From contig NZ_CP133019.1 in NCBI RefSeq assembly GCF_030866805.1, positions 3,038,001 through 3,102,000 of the forward strand: a stretch of 64,000 nt of DNA, given 5' to 3'. Under the pieces are notes generated by a model that had not been told where the DNA came from, did no database searches, and saw only the letters and a program-made list of their open reading frames with translations. The position numbers and the translations under genes are program-made. The DNA comes from Microbacterium terrisoli (lineage in GTDB: Bacteria > Actinomycetota > Actinomycetes > Actinomycetales > Microbacteriaceae). Below, piece by piece: positions 1 to 7,502 of the stretch (positions within the stretch are counted from its first letter, which is position 1; the number at the start of each line of letters is the position of its first letter).

Positions 1-130
1 CGTGCTCCTGCGTCGTGCCGACGACGTCGCTGGCTTCCTCCGGCGTCGGCAAGCCGGTCTGGGCATCCATGATCTGCCCGCCGCGATAGTAGACAACGTC
101 GCCGTCGATGCTGATGATGCTGGGTGCCAT
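1..130 (-). CDS. Unknown protein downstream of the WXG100 genes (3' end outside the window)
   Basis: The first 43 codons of a leftward gene are present, starting with MAPSIISIDGDVVYY; the rest lies left of the window. An AAGGAG ribosome site sits about 10 bases before the ATG at 130. It follows the two WXG100 genes on the same strand, so it may be a T7SS accessory or substrate gene, but the visible part matches no family I recognise. A strong hairpin at 162-189 separates it from the WXG100 genes, so it may be expressed at a different level from them. Confidence 0.6.
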   Translation of the reverse strand, partial: MAPSIISIDGDVVYYRGGQIMDAQTGLPTPEEASDVVGTTQEH

Positions 131-161
131 AGCGACTCATTCTCCTTCACTTGCCCGCCAC

Positions 162-189
162 TGTGGCCCGGGTCATCACCCGGGCCACA
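162..189 (-). terminator. Strong hairpin after the WXG100 genes
   Basis: Perfect 12-bp arms (TGTGGCCCGGGT at 162-173 and ACCCGGGCCACA at 178-189) flank a 4-base loop, 19 bases beyond the stop codon of the second WXG100 gene. There is no clear T-run, as is common in GC-rich actinobacteria. It could end or attenuate transcription so that the abundant WXG100 proteins are made in excess of the next gene. Confidence 0.65.
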
Positions 190-207
190 AGGGACGAGCA
201 CATCACG

Positions 208-498
208 TCAGCTCGTGAAACGACCCGCCGACGAGTTGTCCTGCGACACATAGCCCTGCGAGATCTGGTCCGTCTTGACCGAGATCTGCTCGAGCAGCTC
301 GTTGAGCGCGTGCAGGGACTGCGTCCACTTGCGCTGCGCCTCGTCGTACGCGGCCTGCGCGGCGCCGTCCCACGACGACCGCAGCTTGCCCACCTCGGAC
401 TCGAGCGTGTCCAGCTGTGTCTTGATGCCGCGGGCACCCGTACGAATCTGACCCGACAGCGCCGTGACCTGCTCCGGCTTCACCGACATCGACTGCAT
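208..498 (-). CDS. WXG100 family T7SS protein (EsxA/EsxB-like)
   Basis: This 96-residue protein has the WXG100 size and helical-hairpin pattern. The turn motif is W-D-G within SSWDGAAQAAYDEAQ near residue 43. A YVSQD sequence at residues 83-87 fits the C-terminal YxxxD/E export signal. Such proteins are exported as helical hairpin dimers by type VII (ESX) secretion systems. It lies 29 bases after the other WXG100 gene, the likely partner. The first ATG is favoured because a GAGAGGG site stands 8-10 bases upstream; a second ATG three codons later is possible. Confidence 0.88.
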   Translation of the reverse strand: MQSMSVKPEQVTALSGQIRTGARGIKTQLDTLESEVGKLRSSWDGAAQAAYDEAQRKWTQSLHALNELLEQISVKTDQISQGYVSQDNSSAGRFTS

Positions 499-527
499 TT
501 CAATCCCTCTCTCTCACCGGTGGGCGC

Positions 528-842
528 TCAGGCGCCCATCATCGAGCCGAGGCCCGAAATCGTCTGCTGGTGCGACTCTTCGGTCGCGGACTGGTCGCGC
601 TCGGTGCCGCGAAGCGCGTCCTCGAGCGTCACCAGGACGTTGTTCAGCTTGCGCGTCTCTTCGTCCCACCGCGCCATCAGCTGCGCGAACGAACCGGCAG
701 CGGCGCCGGTCCAGAAGCCGGAGACCTGCTCGATCTCGCCGCGCACGAACTTCACCTGCTGGTCAATACCGGCTTTGGCTTCGTTCACCGCCTGAGCTCC
801 GCGCGCAAGCGCTCCTTCTTCTGCCGAAATCAGATCAGCCAT
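528..842 (-). CDS. WXG100 family T7SS protein, second partner
   Basis: This 104-residue protein starts MADLISAEEG and carries the W-T-G turn of WXG100 proteins in GFWTGAAAG near residue 43. Unlike its neighbour it has no YxxxD/E tail and ends in SGLGSMMGA. In known ESX pairs often only one partner carries the signal, so these two may form a heterodimer (inference). The ATG at 842 is preceded by a GGTGGAGG ribosome site. It is first in the leftward T7SS transcript, next to the divergent control region at 843-1101. Confidence 0.88.
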   Translation of the reverse strand: MADLISAEEGALARGAQAVNEAKAGIDQQVKFVRGEIEQVSGFWTGAAAGSFAQLMARWDEETRKLNNVLVTLEDALRGTERDQSATEESHQQTISGLGSMMGA

Positions 843-921
843 CACACCCTCCACCTCACGTAGATCCGTCGCCGCCTTCACGCAGCGACCGGGACCAGGT
901 AACCACATGACACCGCGAGAT

Positions 922-970
922 CCCATGGGGACAATTCCCCATGGGCGCCGCGCACGCCGCTGTGTACGGT
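922..970. promoter_or_regulatory. Divergent T7SS control region with a perfect inverted repeat
   Basis: Arms CCCATGGGG (922-930) and CCCCATGGG (937-945) flank ACAATT. A TACGGT box (965-970) lies 22 bases right of the inner CCCCAT. On the other strand a TACCTG box lies 23 bases from the matching point. This suits one regulator acting on both the WXG100 and the ecc transcripts. A near copy, identical at 19 of 24 positions, stands at 24174-24197 before the three-gene cassette. The repeat is seen directly; its role is inferred. Confidence 0.6.
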
Positions 971-1028
971 GGGTCCCGTCGGCGCCGTGCGCGACGCAGT
1001 ACCGGAGTGGGCGGGAGAGGATCACGAG

Positions 1029-1100
1029 ATGTCGGACGATGCCGAGGATTTCGGCGGACAAGCGATCCGATGGCGACTGCGACCCCGATCGTTAGACTGA
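1029..1100 (+). CDS. Possible small ORF just upstream of eccD
   Basis: A 23-codon frame starts MSDDAEDFGGQ and ends at TGA 1098-1100, directly before the eccD start. A GGGAGAGG sequence lies about 10 bases upstream. It would fall on a transcript from the TACGGT box at 965 and could couple translation into eccD. Against it, a TAGACT box at 1093-1098 suggests eccD can also be made from a leaderless transcript. No homology is visible. Confidence 0.3.
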   Translation: MSDDAEDFGGQAIRWRLRPRSLD

Positions 1101-1104
1101 CGTG

Positions 1105-2445
1105 GTGAGTCAGACGGTCAGCGCCTCCCGCGCAGCGGTGCGCGTCTCTGTGCTCGGCGAAGGACGGCGGCTGGATGTCGGCATCCCGGCGCAGTTGCCG
1201 CTGATCGAGCTCATGCCCGGCTTCGCCCGCAATCTCGGGCTGCTGGATGCCACGATGACCCACACCGGATACGAGCTGCGTCGCGCGGACGGGCGTGTGC
1301 TCGACGCGAGCAGCACCGCCGCCGCGCAGGGAGTGCACGACGGCGAGATGCTCACTCTCGCGCGCGGCGGCCTCGTGGCCCAGCCGCGCGTGTACGACGA
1401 CATCGTCGAGGCCGTGATCGACGCCACCGAAGGGCAGCACCGGCCGTGGACGCCGCAGGACGGCGTGCGCACGGCGATCGGCGCGAGCCTGACCCTGCTG
1501 GCCGTCTGCGCCGTCGTTCTGCTGGCGGCCGGCCCCGCACTGCGGATCGGCGCCCTGATCGCGGGGCTGGGCACCGTGCTGCTGATCGTGGTGGGCGCGG
1601 TGATCGTACGCCTCGGCCAGATCACCGCCGGCCATGCGATGGGCGTGGCCGCCGGCGTGTTCGCCGCCGTCGCCGGCTACCTGGTCGTCACCGACGGTGA
1701 GGCAGCGTGGGGTGCGCCGCTGGCCGCCGCGGGCGCCGCGGCACTGGTGGCCGGTCTGATCGTGCTCGCCCTCATGCCCGAACGACGCGAGATCGCGCTG
1801 GGCACGGTGATCGCCGGGGCCGTGATCGGCGCCACCGGCGGCATCACGATGCTGGCCCCCGCGCTCGCCGTCACCGTCTATGCGCTGATGGCCGCGATCG
1901 TCGCCACCGTCTCGAACGCGCTGCCGTGGCTCGTGCTCAGCTCCACCCGACTGCGGGTGTTCTCACCGCACAGCGATGCCGAGATGTTCGCCGACCCGAC
2001 ACCGATCGACGCGGACGACGTCAAACGGCGCACGGCCTCCGCCGCGCGGGCGCTGCTGGTCTCTCGCCTCGGGCTCGGCGTCTGCCTGCTGATCGCCACA
2101 CCACTGCTGGCCGCCTCCAGCCCCGCCGGCAGCGCCCTGTGCGCTCTGGCGTTCGTGGGGACCATGTTCCCCGCCCGCCAGGTGTACGCACGCAGCCACG
2201 TGATGGCGATCATGGCTCTGGCCACCGTGGGTCTGGGCCTGACCGGAATCGTGACGGCCGTCGCGCAGCCGCAGCTGCAGACGCTGCTGCTGACGACGGC
2301 GACCGTGGCGACGGTGCTGACCGTGACGGTCACCCTGATCGCGCCGGCGGCGCGCATGCGGCTGAGTCGCCTGGCCGACACCGCGGAACTGATCATCCTG
2401 GCAACCCTTCTGCCGGTCGGCGTGATCGCGGCGGGGCTGGTCTGA
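1105..2445 (+). CDS. eccD: Type VII secretion integral membrane protein EccD
   Basis: EccD forms the central membrane part of the ESX/T7SS channel. About 90 N-terminal residues resemble the ubiquitin-like domain of EccD (VRVSVLGEGRRLDVGIPA onward). They are followed by about eleven hydrophobic segments from residue ~125 to the end, the usual EccD plan at about 446 residues. Two tandem GTG codons (1102, 1105) could start it; 1105 lies six bases after a TAGACT box and fits leaderless initiation. eccB follows after four bases. Together with eccB, mycP and the WXG100 genes this defines a T7SS; eccC and eccE are not in view. Confidence 0.88.
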   Translation: MSQTVSASRAAVRVSVLGEGRRLDVGIPAQLPLIELMPGFARNLGLLDATMTHTGYELRRADGRVLDASSTAAAQGVHDGEMLTLARGGLVAQPRVYDDIVEAVIDATEGQHRPWTPQDGVRTAIGASLTLLAVCAVVLLAAGPALRIGALIAGLGTVLLIVVGAVIVRLGQITAGHAMGVAAGVFAAVAGYLVVTDGEAAWGAPLAAAGAAALVAGLIVLALMPERREIALGTVIAGAVIGATGGITMLAPALAVTVYALMAAIVATVSNALPWLVLSSTRLRVFSPHSDAEMFADPTPIDADDVKRRTASAARALLVSRLGLGVCLLIATPLLAASSPAGSALCALAFVGTMFPARQVYARSHVMAIMALATVGLGLTGIVTAVAQPQLQTLLLTTATVATVLTVTVTLIAPAARMRLSRLADTAELIILATLLPVGVIAAGLV

Positions 2446-2449
2446 CGGC

Positions 2450-3769
2450 ATGGCCACCAAAGGCGACCTGATCCAGGCGCAGAGCTTCTCGCAGCGCCGT
2501 CTTCTCACAGCGTTCGTCAGCGGCGCGCCCGGCGGCAAGGAGCTCGAACCGGCCAAGCCCATGCGCGCGGTGATCGCGGCGATCGCGCTCTCGGTGGCTC
2601 TGGTGGGCGTCGGAGTGTTCTGGGGACTGCTGCAGCCCGGACTGCCCAATGGGTGGGAGAACGGTCGCCTGGTGCTGGCGAAAGACAGCGGCGCCCGCTA
2701 CGTCACGGTGGACGGCACGCTGCATCCGGTCGTGAACACGACCAGCGCCCGCCTGCTGATCCCCTCCCGTTCGTTCGCGGTGATCGCCACCGGGCAGAAG
2801 GAGCTCAGCGGCGTCCCGCTGGGGTCGACCGTGGGCATCGTCGGCGCCCCCGACGCCCTGCCCACCCCTTCGGCACTGGTCGATGACGGCTGGACGACGT
2901 GCCTGCTCGAGAAGGAGCAGCTGTCCACCCGCATCGCGGCGGTCCCCGATGCGCAGGCCACCGATGACGCCGTCGTCGTCTCGACGGGCCGCAGCCTGTT
3001 CGTCGTGGCTGGCGCCACACGATATCCGGTGACCTCCGCCAACAGCGACGCCGTGCTGCGCGCTGCCGGCATCACCTCGTCCGCACCGGGCCCTGCCCCG
3101 GCTTCGTGGACGAACCTGTTCGTCCCGGGCACTGCACTCGCCCCGCTGAACGTGCCCGAGAGCACGCCGGTGGCCGGCTCGAAGCTCGCCACCGGCGAAG
3201 TGGTCCATATCGCCCAGACCGCCCAAGACGAGCGGTTCCTCATCACCGAAGACGGCGAGCTGGCCCCCCTCAGCCCCCTCGCCTGGCAGCTGTATCAGCT
3301 GGGTGACGGGCCCAGCGTGCACGCTCCGACCGAGGTCACCGCAGCGCAGGTCAGCGGACTGCCGACGGCGAGCAAGCCGGCCGGCGGTGCGGACTGGCCG
3401 GACAACGGCTTCACCGCCCTGCCGTCCGATCAGCGCGCGTGCGCACTGATGACGCACACGGGCAAGACCCCCGGCACGGTTCTGGCCGCCCAGCCCTCGT
3501 CGACCGCGTCCTCGGCCGGAGTGCACATCCAGCCCGGCACCGGTGCGCTGGTGCAGGCCGAAGCAGGCAGCGACAGCAGCAAGATGCTGACTCTGATCGA
3601 CGGGACCGGAACGGCGTTCCCGCTGCCCGGCGCCACGTCCGAGACGGTCGCACGCCTGGGCTACTCGGCTTCTCGCGATGTCGCCGCCGTCGACGCCGGG
3701 TGGACGGCTCTGCTGCCTTCGGGACCGGCGCTGTCGTCCGCGGCCGCAGGGAAGACGCCGATCGGATGA
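2450..3769 (+). CDS. eccB: Type VII secretion protein EccB
   Basis: EccB is a bitopic T7SS membrane component with a large outer domain. Here a short cytoplasmic N-terminus (MATKGDLIQAQSFSQRRL) is followed by one membrane helix at residues ~40-61. The rest is an outer domain with R-SF and proline/glycine-rich repeats typical of the family. Two cysteines (in TTCLLE and QRACALM) could form the EccB disulfide. At 439 residues it is slightly shorter than many mycobacterial EccB proteins. Its stop overlaps the mycP start in ATGA, so the two are translationally coupled. Confidence 0.87.
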   Translation: MATKGDLIQAQSFSQRRLLTAFVSGAPGGKELEPAKPMRAVIAAIALSVALVGVGVFWGLLQPGLPNGWENGRLVLAKDSGARYVTVDGTLHPVVNTTSARLLIPSRSFAVIATGQKELSGVPLGSTVGIVGAPDALPTPSALVDDGWTTCLLEKEQLSTRIAAVPDAQATDDAVVVSTGRSLFVVAGATRYPVTSANSDAVLRAAGITSSAPGPAPASWTNLFVPGTALAPLNVPESTPVAGSKLATGEVVHIAQTAQDERFLITEDGELAPLSPLAWQLYQLGDGPSVHAPTEVTAAQVSGLPTASKPAGGADWPDNGFTALPSDQRACALMTHTGKTPGTVLAAQPSSTASSAGVHIQPGTGALVQAEAGSDSSKMLTLIDGTGTAFPLPGATSETVARLGYSASRDVAAVDAGWTALLPSGPALSSAAAGKTPIG

Positions 3770-5157
3770 GAGCGGCCCGTGCACGTCGCCGCGCACCGCT
3801 GCGCGCACGGATGCTCGGCGGGGTGGCGGTCGCGCTGCTGTCGGCGGGCCTGACGGTCGCTCCGGCAGCGGCCTTCGCGCCGCCCGCGACACATGCGCCG
3901 TCCACGACACATGCGCCGTCCGCGACACATGCCGCCGTCGCGATGGCCGGCACGGGAGAATGCACGGCCGACACCCGCATCACCGACTCACCGCCCGCGT
4001 TCCAGTCGCTGCAGGCCACGCGTGCCTGGGCGGTGTCGAAGGGTGCAGGCATCGTCGTGGCCGTCGTAGATTCGGGAGTGGATGCCTCGAGCCCGCATCT
4101 GCGGGGTGCCGTGCTCAAGGGCGTCAACCTCGTCAAAGACGGGGCCGCTGCCGATGGGCGCTCCGACGACTACGGTCACGGCACAGCTCTGGCGGGCCAG
4201 ATCGCCGCGCGCCGCATCGACGGATCTGGCCTGGTGGGACTGGCCCCGAGCGCGAAGATCCTGCCGGTGCGCGTGTACAGCAACGTCGACGACCGGGCCG
4301 TCGAGGCCGGCACGGGGCCGAACCTGTCGCTGCTGGTGCGCGGGATCCGCTACGCGGCCGACCACGGCGCACAGGTGATCAACGTCTCGATGAGCACCGC
4401 CGAGGCCCACGCCTCTCTCGCCGAGGCCGTCGCCTACGCCGCCCGCAAGGGAAGTGTCGTGGTCTCCAGCGCCGGCAACCGCGACAACAGCACATCGATC
4501 GGCTCGAATGACGAAGACGGACCCCGATACCCCGCAGCCGACACGGGTGCGATCGGGGTCGCGGCCACCGGGGTCGAGGGCACCGTGACCGACGACAGCA
4601 TCCACGGACCGCACGTCATGCTCAGTGCTCCCGGACAGAACATCCTGTCGGCCGGTGCCGCCGGCGGCGACTGCATCTTCGCCGCCGACCAGCCCTACAC
4701 GAGCTATGCCGCGCCGTACGTCTCGGCGGCACTCGCCCTGGTGGCCTCCGCGCACCGCGACGAGACGCCCGCACAATGGGTGTACCGTCTCGAGGCCACC
4801 GCCCGTCGCGCCGATCCCGACGCGCGCGACGATGTCTCGGGGTGGGGGGTCGTCCAGCCCTACAGCGCCCTGACCCTCGTTCCGGGGCCGGGCATCCGCG
4901 GGCCGAAGAGCCCGTTCCCCGGCGCGGTGGTCGCACCAGCGGCCGAGCACGCGTCGGCGGCTCCGGTCACGGTCGACGACCTGCCGCCGATGAACGCCCC
5001 GGTCTGGGCGATCACGTCGATCGTGGGCGTGATCGCGCTGGCTGCACTCGGCTCATTCGGCACGCTCAGCGTGCTGCGCCGTCGCGCGCGCACAGCACAG
5101 AGCCACGCCCTCACCGGGCGCGGCCTCTACGGCGACGACGCACCGCCGGCACCGTGA
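3766..5157 (+). CDS. mycP: Mycosin, T7SS-associated subtilisin-like protease
   Basis: MycP mycosins are membrane-anchored S8 serine proteases that stabilise the ESX channel. The 463-residue product has a signal peptide (residues ~1-38) and catalytic Asp102 (VVDSGVD), His138 (YGHGTALAG) and Ser313 (YTSYAAP), with Asn238 as oxyanion residue (SAGN). A C-terminal membrane helix (~409-430) precedes an Arg-rich tail. The Ser motif reads YTSYAAP rather than the usual GTSxAAP. A short THAPS repeat follows the signal peptide, encoded by three near-identical ~15-bp units (3888-3935). The ATG overlaps the eccB stop. Confidence 0.9.
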   Translation: MRAARARRRAPLRARMLGGVAVALLSAGLTVAPAAAFAPPATHAPSTTHAPSATHAAVAMAGTGECTADTRITDSPPAFQSLQATRAWAVSKGAGIVVAVVDSGVDASSPHLRGAVLKGVNLVKDGAAADGRSDDYGHGTALAGQIAARRIDGSGLVGLAPSAKILPVRVYSNVDDRAVEAGTGPNLSLLVRGIRYAADHGAQVINVSMSTAEAHASLAEAVAYAARKGSVVVSSAGNRDNSTSIGSNDEDGPRYPAADTGAIGVAATGVEGTVTDDSIHGPHVMLSAPGQNILSAGAAGGDCIFAADQPYTSYAAPYVSAALALVASAHRDETPAQWVYRLEATARRADPDARDDVSGWGVVQPYSALTLVPGPGIRGPKSPFPGAVVAPAAEHASAAPVTVDDLPPMNAPVWAITSIVGVIALAALGSFGTLSVLRRRARTAQSHALTGRGLYGDDAPPAP

Positions 5158-5171
5158 CGGTCGTGCACGCG

Positions 5172-6086
5172 TCAGGGCACAAGCACGATCTTGCCGTGCA
5201 CGTGGCCTGAAGCCTGCATCCGGTACGCGTCCTGCACATCGTCGAGCGCGAATCGCGCCGCGATGGGCACCTCGAGTCGCCCCGCCGCGATGGCATCCAC
5301 CAGTTGCGCCATCACGTCGGCGGTGGCCGCGATCGAATGCGACACGACCCGCGCCCCATGCCGGCCGGCACTGAAATCGGCGATCGTGGCGATCCGTCCC
5401 GGCACGATGCCGAGCGTCAGCCCCAGATGCACATAACCGCCGCCGTGCGCGTCGAGCAGGGCTGTGGGCGGCCCTGCCACCGCGCGCACCCGGTCGGCCA
5501 GGTCGTCGCCGCCGTAGTCGATCGGAATGACGTCCTTCGCCCTCAGCCAGTCGTGATGTGTGGGTGAGGCGAGCCCGATGACGGTCGCCCCGGTGTTGCG
5601 CGCCCACTGCACGGCGAGCGAGCCGACCCCACCGGCAGCGGCCGAGACGACGACGACGTCGCCGGAGCCGAGCCCGACGGTCTCGACCAGGGCGTACGCG
5701 CTCGTGCCCGCCACGAACAGCGCACCGGCGGCATCCCACGACACCTCGGCAGGCTTGGTCACGACCTGATCGACCGGAACGCGCACGAACTCGGCGTGGC
5801 TTGCCCTGTCGTTCGTGAAGCCGACCACCTCGTCGCCGGGTGCGAATGCCTTGACGCCGACGCCGACGCCGTCCACCACCCCGGCGAAGTCGCTGCCCTC
5901 GCCTTCGGGAAAGGTCGCCGGCCACCGCTCGTGCACGCGCCCCTCGCGAATGCCGATCTCACCGGGGTTGATTCCGGCGGCCCGCACGGCGACGACCACC
6001 TCACCGGCTCGCGGCGTGGGAGTGCCGACCTGCACGACCTTCAAGACCTCGACGGGACCATAGGAATCGAATCGCACTGCGCGCAT
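5172..6086 (-). CDS. NADP-dependent zinc-less alcohol dehydrogenase / quinone oxidoreductase family
   Basis: This 304-residue medium-chain reductase starts MRAVRFDSYGPVEVLKV. Its GroES-like N-half includes AAGINPGEIGIR and EGEGSDFAGVV. The Rossmann loop AAGGVGS lies at residues ~140-146. No zinc-ligand cysteines are visible, as in the quinone oxidoreductase branch; the likely reaction is NADPH-dependent reduction of a quinone or enone, substrate unknown. The start at 6086 is chosen for its GGAGG site seven bases upstream. It converges on mycP with a 14-base gap and is probably unrelated to the T7SS. Confidence 0.85.
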   Translation of the reverse strand: MRAVRFDSYGPVEVLKVVQVGTPTPRAGEVVVAVRAAGINPGEIGIREGRVHERWPATFPEGEGSDFAGVVDGVGVGVKAFAPGDEVVGFTNDRASHAEFVRVPVDQVVTKPAEVSWDAAGALFVAGTSAYALVETVGLGSGDVVVVSAAAGGVGSLAVQWARNTGATVIGLASPTHHDWLRAKDVIPIDYGGDDLADRVRAVAGPPTALLDAHGGGYVHLGLTLGIVPGRIATIADFSAGRHGARVVSHSIAATADVMAQLVDAIAAGRLEVPIAARFALDDVQDAYRMQASGHVHGKIVLVP

Positions 6087-6157
6087 CGCTGCCTCCTGTG
6101 ATCCAGTGTCCTCCCCCGTGCGGCCGAACGGGGCCATCGCCTCGTCACGTCGCCGCG

Positions 6158-6718
6158 TCAGTCCCAGGTGCTCGGTGCGGGCTTCTTGGTCGACGGAAGA
6201 CGGGATGCCGCGGCCCATTCGCGCACCCACGGCTCGACGTCGGGCACCCCTTCGGGTCGGCCGGTTGCTGCGAACAGCTCATCGTGGGGCAGCAGACCTC
6301 CGCTGCGACGCAGAACCCGGGCACGCACGATCGCGCGCGCGTAGATCTCACCGTCCACCACGGCACGGTGCTCCAGGTACAGCGACCGGTCGTCGTGGCC
6401 GAGGAACCGCGACTCGACATCGAACCGCTGCCACAGGCGCAGCGATTTGCGGAACGTGATCGTCTCGCTTGCCACCACCGCGTACCAGCCATGCGCACGC
6501 ATTGCATCCCACAGCCCCGTGTGCACCAGAACGTCCCATCGGCCCAGGTCGAACAGCGACATGTACCGGCCGTTGTTCATGTGCATGAGGATGTCGATGT
6601 CGGTGGGCATCGTCGTCAGCCGGATGCGGCTGAGCCCGTTCGCCGGCAGAGACCCGCCGCGTCGCACACGCACTCGCGCTCGCAGGTGCACCAGGAGAGT
6701 CCGCCAGATCACATTCAC
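6158..6718 (-). CDS. 4HBT-type acyl-CoA thioesterase family protein
   Basis: The 186-residue product carries the hotdog-fold thioesterase signature of the 4HBT_2 branch: a D/N-rich HMNNGRYMSLFDLGRWD stretch near residue 47, then ETITFRKSLRLW and an RSLYLEHRAVV strand. It probably hydrolyses an acyl-CoA, but the substrate is not readable. The second of two GTG codons (6718) lies six bases after a TAGCAT box on this strand and there is no good ribosome site, so leaderless translation is likely. Confidence 0.8.
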   Translation of the reverse strand: MNVIWRTLLVHLRARVRVRRGGSLPANGLSRIRLTTMPTDIDILMHMNNGRYMSLFDLGRWDVLVHTGLWDAMRAHGWYAVVASETITFRKSLRLWQRFDVESRFLGHDDRSLYLEHRAVVDGEIYARAIVRARVLRRSGGLLPHDELFAATGRPEGVPDVEPWVREWAAASRLPSTKKPAPSTWD

Positions 6719-6833
6719 CACGGGATGCTATCCCACCGGCACGGCTCCGCCGTCGCCCCGAGCCGGTGCAGCTGCCGCGCCATGGCCGCGGCATGTTCCC
6801 GGTCCGACCCCGACCCTGACCCCGACGCGCACC

Positions 6834-7391
6834 TCACACCGTGGTCAGCGCGAAGCGCGGCTGCGGCGGCAGCTGCACCGCTATCCCGTCGCCGGGGCGG
6901 ATCCGGCCGCCGCGGACGACAGTGGCCATCACTCCGGCAAGCCTGACGACGACACCGTCGTCGCGCTTGTGGATGAGGTGTCGCATCAGTCCATCCTGGA
7001 AGCCGTTGATCTGCTCGCACGGGTTGCGCAGTCCGGTGATGCCCAGCACTGCCGTGCCGACCCTCAGGCGCGTTCCGACGGGAAGGCCCAGCAGGTCGAT
7101 ACCGTCCGTGGTGATGTTCTCACCGAGCTGACCTGCAGCGACGTCGTGGCCGAGCGCACGCAGGTCGGCGAACAGCTCCGAGTGGATGAGGTGCACCTGC
7201 CGCAGATTCGGCTGCGACGGGTCTCTCCTGACACGTGACCGATGCTGCACGGTGGCGCCGAAGTGCGCGTCGCCTTCGACCCCGAGGCCTTCGACGAGCG
7301 AGATCTGTGCCACGCTCCGCTTGCTGAAGCCGTGTTCGGCGTTCACGTGGACCGCGGTCACGGTACCGGTCACTGGGGCGTCATCCGTCAC
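6834..7391 (-). CDS. MOSC domain-containing protein
   Basis: MOSC domains bind molybdenum cofactor or act in sulfur carriage. The 185-residue protein has typical elements: GVEGDAHFG, a GQLGENITTDGIDL segment, and GLRNPCEQINGFQ with the conserved cysteine that ligates Mo in MOSC enzymes. It probably belongs to the stand-alone YiiM-like group acting on N-hydroxylated compounds, which is inference. The GTG at 7391 is favoured because a TAGCGT box ends seven bases before it. A longer frame reaches into the 19-bp repeats at 7446-7502 but has no good initiation signal. Confidence 0.85.
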   Translation of the reverse strand: MTDDAPVTGTVTAVHVNAEHGFSKRSVAQISLVEGLGVEGDAHFGATVQHRSRVRRDPSQPNLRQVHLIHSELFADLRALGHDVAAGQLGENITTDGIDLLGLPVGTRLRVGTAVLGITGLRNPCEQINGFQDGLMRHLIHKRDDGVVVRLAGVMATVVRGGRIRPGDGIAVQLPPQPRFALTTV

Positions 7392-7445
7392 TCCGCCCAC
7401 GCTATCCGACCTGCGCTGCCGCGAATGGGCGGCGAGGAAGATTTG

Positions 7446-7502
7446 CTCACTGCCGGCGCAGCAGCTCACTGCCGGCGCAGCAGTTCACTGCCGGCGCAGC
7501 GC
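7446..7502. repeat. Three tandem 19-bp repeats at the end of the HNH gene
   Basis: Units begin at 7446, 7465 and 7484; the first two are identical and the third differs at a few positions. Each contains the complement of the last codons plus stop of the HNH gene (L-R-R-Q-stop). The last five codons with the stop appear to have been copied twice downstream, probably by replication slippage. Confidence 0.9.

Noticed and set aside
2393..3928. Long open frame antisense to eccB
   Set aside because: Arg/Gly/Ala-rich without any fold-like pattern; eccB is clear on the other strand and coupled to mycP.
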